Assembly: GCA_949775045.1 (NCBI GenBank)
Contig: OX459105.1
Coordinates: forward strand, 434,001 to 498,000
Source of the DNA: Metridium senile
Lineage: Eukaryota > Cnidaria > Anthozoa > Actiniaria > Metridiidae
Direction: 5' to 3'
Length of the DNA: 64,000 nucleotides
Positions 48,220-60,700 of the stretch are shown piece by piece (the first letter of the stretch is position 1; every line of letters begins with the position of its first letter). Below the pieces are notes generated by a model, which ran no database searches, was not told the origin of the DNA, and worked only from the letters and a program-made list of their open reading frames with translations. The position numbers and the translations under genes are program-made.

Positions 48220-48320
48220 GAAATATTGTATAGTACTGAAGAAACTCCAAAGTTATTTCTGTCATATTTTACTCGAATTGTCAAGATAAAAGTAAATATC
48301 CATCGGAAAACATATCTCCG
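48220..48320 (+). repeat. Dispersed repeat related to 2835-2925
   Basis: Shares AATATTGTATAG, TTTCTGTCATATTTTACTCG and ATTGTCAAGATAAAAGTAAA with 2835-2925 on the same strand. Confidence 0.55.
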
Positions 48321-48446
48321 TGATTGTGAACATTTGATATTTCCAAGTAGAAACCCGTTTTTAAAAACAATTAAACATCCAGAGAAGCCTTTCACAGCAC
48401 AATATGATTATATATACTCAAACGACTTATAACCGGCGACAAAATA

Positions 48447-48715
48447 ATATACACCTAATCCAAAAAACGTTGTCGGGTCCGCCGCACAGTACTCGCGCCA
48501 AGACCGTGAAGGAAAACACATTGAATATTTTGATGAGAGTGATAAAACAAGAAAATAAAAGTAGGCACAACACTATTTCGTTGAAAAAAGTACCACACTA
48601 GAGTGTGAACATGCAAATAAACTAATTACTGATTAGATATAACCAATATCTTTCACAGTCTTGGCGCGAGGACTGTGCGGCGGACCAGACAACGTTTTTT
48701 GGATTAGGTGTATAT
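48447..48715. mobile_element. Foldback MITE
   Basis: Ends ATATACACCTAATCCAAAAA and its inverse, arms of about 65 bp including GGTCCGCCGCACAGT and GCGCCAAGAC. No clear target duplication. Confidence 0.7.
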
Positions 48716-50149
48716 CATTCAAAGAGTTCTCGAGGCTCTACTGTCCGCTCGATTTTGAGTGAGAGTCTTATAAGAGAATGACTGAGAGATTACAGCGATA
48801 ACAATCAGAAATCTTGAAAAGTACGGTGGTTTTTTTCCACGCATAGTCATGTATTACACATCAAAATCTCCGTAAAAGAATGGTGTTTTCGAATCCATGG
48901 CTACTTTTTTGAAAGGGTTTGTTTAATTTTAAATATAGCCCATATTGTAACTTGACATGAGAATAGTCGCACAATCTCTCTTGTAAAAGTGATCAAACCG
49001 TTAACTTTCAACCCCCAAAAGTAAGTGTACTTTTTGAACGGAAAGTAGATCAAAATCATTTGATAAGGTCAACAAAAGATTGAGGTAGCTGTATCCATGG
49101 CTACTTTTTTTACTTTTCTGCAAATATTTTGAGAAAAGATCGAAAAACCACGATTTTGTGGCCTTATTTCTACCTTTTTGACTAGGCGCATTGAAGCGTG
49201 ACGTATAGCGGGTTTATAGCTGACCAAATGTTAACACGTCTTTTCCGATGCTGAGAACAAAACTCTCCTGCGTCGCTCGTTTTGCCTGCTCCACTGTAAC
49301 CTGGAGACGGCTGGCGATTTTGAGCCACGGGTATCTTCATTCTTTTTTTCATTGATAAATTGATTAATATTTTTTAATATTTGTTCAAAATTAATACATA
49401 GCAACATGAGGTATATCAGATTTTTCGTGCATGTTCCATCTTTCAGTATCATCTCGTTTGTCGATATGTGTCTGCATGGTAGTTACTCATCATTTGAATT
49501 TTTTAATGAAACCAATCTATATCATTATACCAACAAGTTTCACAAGAATCAGATATGTTGCAGGCTTAAACTGGCAGGATGGTAATCGCACATATAGACC
49601 TCTTTAGAAAATCCCTATATTAGTTTCTAAAACTATTAATTACCTTCATTAGGGCGCTTTTACGATAGTCAATACAAAACTGAGATAACTTATCATGCAG
49701 GTAAAATCAGATTTGTTGCTTGGACTGGTGGGATAATATTTGCACTGGTGTTACTCTTTATCAAATCCTTATATTAGTTTGGTATTAACTACTTTTATTA
49801 GGATGCTTTTATGATAGTAAAAGCAATACTAAATCATCTTATCAGGTAAAATCAGTATCGTGTTTTGGCTGGTAAGATAGTAATTGCACATGTGCACCTC
49901 TAGATCTATAGAAAATCATACTATGTCTCTCAGGGTATTTACTACCTCCATGCATAAACCTCGTTTATATAATATACAACTAACAATTAATTTTACAAAT
50001 AAACATATTTTATGGCAAGTTTTGATACTCTTTGCAAAATGCTAATGAAGATATCGGCTGAATAACAAACTCGTTTGTTGATTTCTTTAGGCTTCTTATC
50101 AAGTTCATTAGAGTATTTCTATAGTGCTACATAGATGTGATGATTGTAA
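48716..50149. repeat. No gene seen; diverged tandem and inverted repeats
   Basis: 49535-49930 contains two to three diverged units of about 155-165 bp (CAGGTAAAATCAG, TTGGCTGGTAAGATAGTAAT, CCTTATATTAGTTT). 49985-50145 is an inverted copy of 47450-47600 (GCTAATGAAGATATCGGCTG). The minus-strand ORF 49231-49452 has no recognised motif. Confidence 0.45.
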
Positions 50150-50911
50150 CACAGGGAGCCCAAGCTCATCACTTGTGATCTTTTACAGTAAATGTATGGA
50201 GTCGCGAGATATCCTTTCGCTGTGCCTCAAATATACAATAATAAAAACTTTTTTTTACGTAGATAGTTGTGTATAATTGTTTTCTAGTCTGTGACCGAGT
50301 TTGAGCTCAATTAGAGCGATTTTGACGAAAATACCCCAGAAAGACAAAGAAGAAGACAAGGGTGGAAACGAATCGAGCCAAGCTGAGCCGATCGATCTTA
50401 CTTCCACCTAAATTCGAGTGCTAAATGAAACTCTACACTAATTCGAACCCCATAATGAGAAAGTCTGATAAATTTCCTAAATATATATGTAGGTTGAGTC
50501 AAAATCGGTTATCAGTGGTTAGCCGGAGTAAGGATTCGACAAACACGAAAAGTTCGAACGAAAACCACCGAAAACATCCATTCGACTAGTACCTGGGACA
50601 CCAAACAGCTCCCGGGTCCCCTAAGTCAAGTTTTTGACATGTTCAGAACAAATTCATATAAGCTTCATCTTCAATATGAACTTTGAAGTAGTCCTTTACT
50701 TCTGTACTGCCTAGGAGCAACAGGGTTTTTTTTTTGTCAAAATCGCTCTAATTGAGCTAAAACTCGGTCACAGACTAGAAAACAATTATACACAACTATC
50801 TATGTAAAAAAAGGTTTTATTATTGTATATTTGAGGCACAGCGAAAGGATATCTCGCGACTCCATACATTTACTGTAAAAGATCACAAGTGATGAGCTTG
50901 GGCTCCCTGTG
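50150..50911. mobile_element. 762-bp foldback with CACAGGGAGCCCAAG ends
   Basis: Arms of about 185 bp start CACAGGGAGCCCAAGCTCAT and run through CTAGTCTGTGACCGAGTTTG. The unique centre is about 390 bp. The CACAGG(G/A)AGCCC end motif recurs at 51084 and throughout 52265-54870. Confidence 0.75.
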
Positions 50912-51120
50912 GAGAGAAGTGTTAAGAGAAGCACGACGCGAAGTGCTTTATAACTGCATACAGCACAGAAAGCAAGTTTTTTATTAGTCGGGCTACCCCC
51001 AGGGGGCCCGACTTAGTTTTACCTTTTAGCCAATCTATCTTCGTGTCGCGTATAGTCCCCCATGATGCTTTGGGAACGAACACAGGAAGCCCAAAGTCAC
51101 GTGGAATGTTCATTCTACAG

Positions 51121-51798
51121 GGCTCCCGAAATTAAATTATGCGCCGATGCGAAAGTGCATAATTTGCCTCTGACCGCATAATCTTGAAAAAAGCGTATAA
51201 TTTTCGCAAATTTTGATCAATACATCAATAAACTATGTTTTTTCTTACCACAGAAGATGCATGTAATCTTTTTCGCCATAAATTTTACATTTTCACAGCA
51301 AAAATCCATCGCTTTTCTTTGCAAATGCAATCACGATTTCGAAAATCAACAAGGCGTTACATGCTGGTGGCCGTTTCGGCCTATGCTCTAGTTCTTCATA
51401 TAATACGCGCCATGATTGGATGAAAGATTGCCAATCACAGCTTAGGAAAGAAAATATCGATTTTTTGGCGGCAAAAGTCTTTCTTTGCTGTGTTTTCAAT
51501 GATGGATAATGTTGTTGAAGTAAAACAAAAAGAAAAAAACATACAAATGAGTTTCTAAAAGAAAAATAAACGACTTAAAATCGTAGCAGGTCAGTCAGTA
51601 AGTTCTTTTGTTGCCTTTGTTGATTTACTGGTTTATTTTTATTCGTAAATCGTAATTTCCACGAAACTTATTTGCTAAAGAATACTGTGCAATATTGCGA
51701 AATTCGCATTATAATCGGCGCATAATTTGCGATTTTTGGCGTTATTTGCCAAAAAATAGTGCATAATTTGCTGAAAAAATCGCATAATCCTGGGAGCC
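51121..51798. mobile_element. Inverted-repeat element with GGCTCCC ends
   Basis: GGCTCCCGAAATTAAATTATGCG and the inverse of CGCATAATCCTGGGAGCC, with further inverted TGCATAATTTGC motifs near both ends. Interior has no convincing gene. Confidence 0.55.
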
Positions 51799-51993
51799 AT
51801 GATTCTATCATAAAATTAGAATTGTTTAGCCTCCTGTGTTGATTTTATGACTAGCCCGACTTCACGCTCATAGAGCGTCTAGTTTCTTTTATAAAATACA
51901 AATTGATCAATATGCAAACGCGCGTGCTGTGTGCTCACATAAAGCACGCGCCTCAACCAATCAAAATACGTGATTTCAAATAGTTATTTTATC

Positions 51994-52205
51994 AACCTAT
52001 TTCAAAAAGGTTGTCCAAGGCGATAGGTCATTCCAAGATGGAAAGGAATTATAGGCATACACCTATTTCAAAAAGGTTGTCCAAGGCGATAGGTCATTCC
52101 AAGATGGAAAGGAATTATAGGCATACACCTATTTCAAAAAGGTTGTCCAAGGCGATAGGTCATTCTAAGATGGAAAGGAATTATAGGCATACACCTATTT
52201 CAAGC
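51994..52205 (+). repeat. 66-bp minisatellite, site 2
   Basis: Three units nearly identical to each other. The unit length is 22 codons, so one frame stays open and repeats [19 protein letters not shown]. Confidence 0.9.
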
Positions 52206-52224
52206 GATTACTGAAACATTTTAT

Positions 52225-54890
52225 AAGTAGGGGAAAATTGATGATAAATACGTCATGTTATGAATTGGGCTTCCTGTGTAATTTCATCACAAATCAACAC
52301 CCAATATAGGCGAAAAATCAACAAAAACACCGCCCAAAAAAATATGTAGAGTACTTTTTTGTTGAAATTTTGAATTTAAAAAAAGCCGATTTTTGATGGA
52401 TTTTGATCGCATTTCTTTGCGGGCTTCCTGTGTTGACCACAACCGGAAATGAAGTATACTCGATGATAAGAAAAGGTTATGGCCGTTTTTTCGCTAAATA
52501 TTAATTCTTTGAAGATGAAATGTTCACACAAGCTACTAAGTATATAGAGCAATATCGGGTTTGAATTTCATTGAAAACAAAAGCCTATAAGTAGGTAAAC
52601 TGATACAAAATGTAAAATACTTGCTTTTCGACACTTCCGGATCATTTCTGATCATTTCAACGCTTATAATATCTTGACTATCCCGTCTTTTACAGAACAA
52701 ACTGTGGATTGTTATAGCCATCAATAAGACCTTTCCAACAATGTATAGTTTGTCTAGAATAAATCAGTTTGAAAATTCGCGATTTTTTGTGATTTCTCGA
52801 AAAACGCTATTTTGAGGCTTCTAGATTCAACGGCATTTTTCTCCATAAATTAAAAATAATTTCTGAAATATTTTTAACCCACGATTTAAAGGTTTTATCA
52901 AGGTTGACTATGGTGCTTGTTTTATTTTTATAAACATTTTCTAAGTAGGGTAAAATTGATGATAAACAATACTGGGTGTGATTTGGGCTTCCTGTGTAAT
53001 TTCATCACAAATTAACACCAAAAACAGGCAAAAAATCAACCAAAACACCACGTAAAAATATAATCGTTTAATTTTTCATCGTTCTTTCGATATGAAGAGT
53101 ACTTTTGTGTTGAAATTTTGAATTTTAAAAAAGCCGATTTTTGATGGATTTTGATCGCATTGATTTGCGGGCTTCCTGTGTTATAACAACCGGAAATGAA
53201 ACACGTTCGATGATAAGTAAAATATTATGGCCGTTTTCTCGCTAAATATTCATCCTTTGAAGATGATTATTTTACACAAGTTACTAAGTATATAGCGCAA
53301 TATCCAGTTTTAATTTCATTGCAAACAAAAGCCTATAAGTAGGTTAACTGATGCAAAATGTAAAATACTTGCTTTTCGACACTTCCGGATCATTTCTGAT
53401 CATTTCAACGCTTATAATATCTTGACTATCCCGTCTTTTACAAAACAAATTGCGGATTGTTATAGCCATCAATAAGACCTTTCCAACAATGTATAGTTTG
53501 TCTAGAATAAATCAGTTTGAAAATTCGCGATTTTTTGTGATTTCTCGAAAAACGCTATTTTGAGGCTTCTAGATTCAACGGCATTTTTCTCCATAAATTA
53601 AAAATAATTTCTGAAATATTTTTAACCCACGATTTAAAGGTTTTATCAAGGTTGACTATGGTGCTTGTTTTATTTTTATAAACATTTTCTAAGTAGGGTA
53701 AAATTGACGATAAACAATACTGGGTGTGATTTGGGCTTCCTGTGTAATTTTATCACAAATCAACACGAAAAACAGGCCAAAAAAACAACAAAAACACCGC
53801 TAAAAAAAATTATCAATCAATTTTTCATTGTTCTTTCGATATGTAGAGTAATTCTGTATTGAAATTTTGAATTTAAAAAATGTTGATATTTAACGATTTT
53901 TGTTACATTTATCTTCGGGCTTCCTGTGGACTATTACCACAGGAAACCCGCAGATAAATGTCGTAAAATCGAAAAAAATCGACTTTTTTTAAATTAAAAA
54001 TTTCAATACAGAATTACTCTACATATCGAAAGAACATTGAAAAATTGCTCGACAATTTTTTTGAGCGGTGGTTTTGTTGATTTTTAGCCTGTTTTTATCG
54101 TTTGTTTTGCTCTGAAAATACACAGGGAGCCCAAATCACACCCAGTCGTGTTTATCATCAATTTTACCCTACTTAAAAAATGTTTTTAGAAATAAAACAA
54201 ATATGATAGTAAACATTGATAAAAGCTTTAAATCGTGGGCTTATAATATTTCAGAAACTCTTTTTAATTTATGGAGAGAAAAGCCGTTGAATCTAGAAGA
54301 CTCAAAATAGCGTTTTTCGAGAAATCACAAAAAATCGCGAATTTTCAAACTGCTTTATTCTAGACAAACTATACATTGTTGGAAAGGTCTTATTGATGGC
54401 AATAAGAATCCGAAGTTTGTTTTGTAAAAGACGGGATAGTCAAGATATTATAAGCGTTGAAATGATCCGGAAGTGTCGAAAAGCAAGAATTTTACATTTT
54501 GCATCAGTTTACCTACGTCTGGGCTTTTGTTTTCAATAAAATTCACACCAAATATTGCTCTTGATATGTTGTAACTTGTGTAAAAATATGATTTTCAAAG
54601 AATTAATATTGAGCGAGAAAATGGTCATAACATTTTTCTTATCATCGAGCATGCTTCACTTCCGGTTGTTATTAACACAGGAAGCCCGCAAATCAATGCG
54701 ATGAAAATCCATTAAAAATCGGCTTTTTTAAAATTCAAAATTTCAACACGAAACTACTCTTCATATCAAGAGAACATTGTAAAATTGATCGATAATTTTT
54801 TTCGCTGTGTTTTTTGTTGATTTTTGGTCGTTTTTTATTCTGATTTATGTTCAAATTACACAGGAAGCCCACATTTCAAACAAACAAATT
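52225..54890. repeat. Tandem and inverted cluster of about 730-bp units
   Basis: Unit 52225-52935 is repeated at 52936-53685, with the last 310 bp nearly identical (for example CGACACTTCCGGATCATTTC), and partly at 53686-53930. Then 53935-54890 is an inverted, more diverged copy. Each unit carries GGGCTTCCTGTG in the same relative places. Probably nested or rolling copies of a foldback family related to 50150-50911. Confidence 0.65.
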
Positions 54891-55202
54891 TCAAACAATT
54901 TCAAGAAACCTTTTTATTAAAAAATCATAATAATTATCAGGTACTTTACATGAAACTCTACAATATATACTTCACTATGACGTCACAGTTTGTTTACATG
55001 GACAATCATCGTAAATATTTAGACTAAATGTTTTCTCCGTTGAGATTATGAGTATAATATTTAATGTGCATGCTTTTAGCTATCTCCATCATTCATTAAA
55101 TGATACTATCATTTCATTTATTTTGCTGTTATTTTGTCCCCTCTTGCGACCATTATCCTAAGTGTTAAAACAATACATTGTTTTGATAGTGAAATAGGGC
55201 AG
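54891..55202. other. No gene seen
   Basis: AT-rich sequence between the repeat cluster and the next MITE, with no supported frame. Confidence 0.5.
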
Positions 55203-55393
55203 TAGTCCCCTTCACAGTTCCCTGCGCCATCTTGAAAGGTAGCCAAGGCTTTGCATCGAAGCAAGAGACGAACGTTGAGCTTGCAATGATAGAGACACGT
55301 GAATAATTGTCCCGAATAAAGTTAAAAGGTCTCGTTTTGATTCAAAGGCCCGGCTACCTTTCAAGATGGCGAAGTTAACTGTGAAGAGAACTA
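55203..55393. mobile_element. TAGTCCCCTTCACAG MITE, complete copy
   Basis: Inverted ends TAGTCCCCTTCACAGTTCCC and inverse of AACTGTGAAGAGAACTA, with GGTAGCC/GGCTACC inside. Downstream of the coiled-coil gene's stop. Confidence 0.75.
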
Positions 55394-55453
55394 TTGAACC
55401 CTAAAAGAACTAATGAAATCTACTAGTTGCTCATGGCATGTGTTAGTGGTTGG

Positions 55454-57226
55454 TTATCTGCCCCATCTATTATCACCAAGTCTTCCATAGCTATTGGACG
55501 GTAAGGCAGCGTCTGCACTGTTCACTCGTTCGTTCTCGCCGAGTCTTCTCCTTAACCTTGAAATCTCATCGAAGTATCTGTAATAGGATAAAGATGGGAA
55601 GAAGCAGTTGTGGTATAGTTAAGATAAGATTGGTGGTGTTTCTATTGAATCCAATTGAAAATGATGGTAATGACAATGATGACGAAGATGGTGATGATGG
55701 TGATGATGATGACGACGACGATGATGATAATGATGATGATAATGGTGATGGTGATAATGATGGTGATAGTTGTGGTGGTGATGATGACGATGATGATGGT
55801 GGTGGTAAAGCTAATGATGATGGTAATTGTGGTAATAGTGACAATAATGATGATCATGGTGATGACGATGATAATGGTAATAATGATGATGGTGATGATG
55901 ATGGTGGTGATAATAATAATAATGATGATAATGGTAATAATGATTATGGTGATGATGATGGTGGTGATGATGATGATAATGGTGATGATGATAATGATGA
56001 TAATGGCGATGATGATGATGGTGATGATGATGATAATGGTGATGATGATAATGATGATAATGGTAATAATGATTATGATGATGATGATGATAATGGTGAT
56101 GATGATAATGATGATGATGGCGATGATGATGGTGATGATGATGATAATGGTGATAATGATGATGATGGTGGTGATGATGATAATGATGATGATGGTGATG
56201 CTAATGATGATGATGATGGTGGTGGTGATAATAATGAGGATGATGATGATGGTAATAATGATGATGATGGTGATTGATTATTGTATACTTTTTAAGGTGT
56301 GTATCGATGTATTCCTGTAGATGAGTGACTTGTTCTTCAGCGACGACACATCGTGTCATAAGTGAAGCTCTCTCGTTCTCCAAATCATGCTAGAATAGAA
56401 CAATGACATAAATCAACAACCAACACAAACCAAACGATATAGGTGTCATCATACAAAAATCATGACAATGGTGATGATGATGATAGTGGTGGTGGTGGTG
56501 ATGATGATGATAATAGTATATTTATTGGTGATAATGATGAGGATGACAATGATGATGATTATGATGATGAAATGATGATAATTGTGATGATAATAATAGT
56601 AATGATGATGATGATGACAATACTAATGATAACGTCTCTACCTGTGTATTCAGTGTAAATTCTCGCATCATCTTCCTCATTTCTGTCCAATTCATATCAG
56701 ATGAATCATCAAAGGTCCTTCTGTCAAAAACACAAACATTAAACTCTACACTCATTGACAAAATAGTGTATCTTTTAATTAATAAAAACCTCGGCTGTGT
56801 AACTTTGTTATTTCACCCCACTTCTTGATGTTCTAAATCGGAGCACTCTTTCATGTATTGTTTCAAAATTAATTATACTTACAGGTGTGCGTCTTTGATT
56901 CTGTCAGGTTTGGAAAGCTTTGCATCTTCTTGTCTTCTTTTTGCTTCTGATAACTGGAAATATAGGAAACGGATAAATAATTAGAGAAGATACGAAAAGA
57001 AGGATAGAAGAAGAAAAAAAAAAGAGTTACAATGTGAGATACAACAGCATAAATAGATGTGAAGAAGACAGACAAAATATCGATATTGAAATCCCACCTC
57101 TTTCTGTAATTCATTAATATTTTGTTCATATCGATGGAGTTTTTCTGCGAGCTTTCTTATCTCCTGAGTCTGAAAATACAAGGTAAAGTTCATTATCATC
57201 ACCACCACCACCATCACTACTACTAG

Positions 57227-57270
<44 letters not shown>

Positions 57271-57732
57271 GCATTATCGCCACACCACCACCACCATCAT
57301 CACTATCATCATCAGTATCATCATCACAACATAATAATCATCTTCATCATAATCATCACCACCACCATCATCATCATTGTCATTATTATCATTACCATTA
57401 TTATCATTATAATCATCATCATCATCATAATTCGCAGACTAAAACATTATTCAACATGCCATTAAGTCAGTGGACAACGTACATAGTACTAGCACATGCT
57501 GTTATCTACCTGTGCAGCGTCAAGTTCTTCCTGTGTTGGTTGATAAACATATTCACCTCCATCCTGTACATAAGTACCTTTGGATGATTCGAGATCATAT
57601 CGAACAACGCTGGAAACGATAAGACAACTGTTAGTGAAGAAGAGATGGTTTGTATGCCTATAATTCCTTTCCTTCTTAGAATGACCTATTGCCTTGGACA
57701 ACCTTTCTAAAATAGGTGTATGCCTATAATTA

Positions 57733-57768
<36 letters not shown>

Positions 57769-60700
57769 TTTATTTTATATAGCGACAATTACAAAAGCTC
57801 AACACCGCTTTACAATTTTAGAAGAAGACAAAAATATATATATATGATTGATAAAATTCTATATACAGTACATGGAATGAAATCTAATGAAATCTAATTA
57901 AAATAGGTGTATGCCTATAATTCCTTTCCATCTTAGAATGACCTATCGCCTTGGACAACCTTTTTGAAATAGGTGTATGCCTATAATTCCTTTCCATCTT
58001 GGAATGACCTATCGCCTTGGACAACCTTTTTGAAATAGGTGTATGCCTATAATTCCTTTCCATCTTGGAATGACCTATCGTCTTGGACAACCTTTTTGAA
58101 ATAGGTGTATGCCTATAATTCCTTTCCATCTTGGAATGACCTATCGCCTTGGACAACCTTTTTAAAATAGGTGTATGCCTATAATTCCTTTCCATCTTGG
58201 AATGACCTATCGCCTTGGACAACCTTTTTAAAATAGGTGTATGCCTATAATTCCTTTCCATCTTGGAATGACCTATCGCCTTGGACAACCTTTTTGAAAT
58301 AGGTGTATGCCTATAATTCCTTTCCATCTTGGAATGACCTATCGTCTTGGACAACCTTTTTGAAATAGACAGTAGTTATTTACCTATATGCAGAGAGTAG
58401 TTTCCCGTGTTTCCGCGTCGTTTCTCTAAGACTTTCCTTCAGTACGTTGACTCGTTCTTCTAGTGTTATTACTCGGTGTTCCTGTGCCTCGCGGACCTTT
58501 CTGACCATGGCGTCGATGTAGGAATGAAGAGACTCTAGTGATACCTGCTGACCTGATAGCTGACCACAATACATCTATGGAAACATGTACACCATTGTCA
58601 TTGTCATATTGTAATTGTTATCAGCATCATCATCATCGTTATAATCATCATCATTCTTATCATCATCACTGTAATCATTATCACCATCACCACCATCATT
58701 ATCATTATTATAATTGATATCGTTATCATCATCATCATTATTATTATTATTATCATCATTGATATCGTTATCGTCATCAGTATTATCAACATCTTCATCA
58801 GTATTATCATTATCATCATTGTTATCATTATCATCATATAGTACATCTTCCTCAACTTTATCACCATTATCACCATCATCATCATCTGTGCTCACCGATA
58901 TATCATGTATATACTGCTGTAATCTATTACTGTATTCAATACTGATGTCCTTCAGTTGTTGGTCTAGTTTATCGTTCTGTTCTTCAAGACGTCTCTTGTC
59001 AGCCTGTGACGTAATCAGCTCCTAAAGGAAATATCATCACCATCATATTCATAATCATTAACATCATCATTATATCATCATCATCATCACAATCATAACA
59101 TCATCCGGCAACATCATCATAATCATTATCAACATCATCATCATCATCACAATCATTACCATCATCATTAACATCATCATTATTAGCATCATAATCATAA
59201 TCATTAACATCATCATTAACATCATTAGCATCATCATTATATCATCATTATTAGCATCATCATCATCACAATCATTATCATCATCAACATCATTACCATC
59301 ATCATCATTATCCTCATCATCATTAGCATCATCATCATCATCACAATCATTATCATATTGTACTACCAACACAATCATAATCATCATCATCACTATCATT
59401 GTCATCATCATCAGCACCATTAACATTATCACCATCATCACCATCATTTTAGATTACAATACAAAGTTCTCGAAGGTCACGTGATCATAATACTTACAGC
59501 TGATTGGCCAGCTAGTTTTCGTTGACTTTCCCTCTGTGATGTCTGTAGTTGTTTGATGTTCATCTTGAAGCTATTGCTGTAGAATATCAAATAGTTTTAT
59601 CAATAGTCCCCTTCACAGTTCCCTGCGCCATCTTGAAAGGTAGCCGGGCCTTTGCACTGAACTCGGGTCAAACGTACGGTAAGCTTGCAATGATAGAGAC
59701 CTTTTTTTAACACCTTGGAGAATTATTTACATGGCTTTATTATTGCAAGCTCATTTTTTGATGTAATGGCACGGCTAACTTTCAAAATGGCGCAAAGAAC
59801 TTTGAATGGGACTATACTGACTACTGCATGGAGTAAAAAAAACCACACTAGTCCCCTTCACAGTTCACTGCGCCATCTTGAAAGGTAGCCTGGCCTTTGC
59901 ATCGAAGAGAGACGAACGTTGGGCTTGAAATAATAGAGACACATGAATAAATGTCATGCAGCAAGGTGTTAAAAGGTCTCTATCAATGCAAGCTTATATG
60001 TGTATACAGAGGTAAAAAGATCTATTGTCGGCATCTATGCCTCAAAGATCCATATATCCTTCTTGTATTAGTGAGAACTATTAAGAAGTGTATTAAACCA
60101 AGCAAGAACCAAGAGCCTATCTTAACTATATCTTCAAATTTGGAAGAGTAAACACAATCGATATCAAAAGTGCACTTGAATTTGAAAGATATTTTAACAG
60201 TTAATTCCACGTGGCTTACATTTTATCCTCGAGTCGAGACAGTTGTTTACGATGTTCCGACTTCAAAGTGTCGGCCATTCCTTCTTTAGAGTTGTTTGAC
60301 AAGTGAAGCTGCATGAATGGAATAGTGGTTAATGCATTGATGCTGATAATAGTAATAGTGATGATGATAACGATTACGTAAGACCTATATGCCTAATCAC
60401 AATGATCATCATCATTACCATTACCGGCACCATCATCATCATTATCAACATGATCACTGCCATCATCATCATAATCGACATGATCACCGTCATCATAGCA
60501 TTATCACTGTCATCGCCATCATAATCAGCAGTCTGATGGTATAGCAGTAGGGCTGGATCCTTTTCTTACCTGTTTTTCAAGTTGAAGGTTTTCTGAGCGA
60601 AGCGATATCAAGCTCTTGGACATGTCATTCTGGAAAAAGAAAAAAAATACAAATGAATAAAGCAGTATATGAAGGTGACAATGATTATGGTGATGATGAT

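Noticed and set aside
55450..56320. Asp-rich and Met-rich frames of 220-275 codons (also 41383-41842, 58575-59025, 59070-59447, 60608-60988, 62220-62744)
   Set aside because: They are products of GAT/ATC trinucleotide repeats inside introns; only the short exon parts at their ends are coding.
57884..58354. CRISPR-like regular repeat array
   Set aside because: The 66-bp units are tandem without unique spacers and the genome is eukaryotic; this is a minisatellite.
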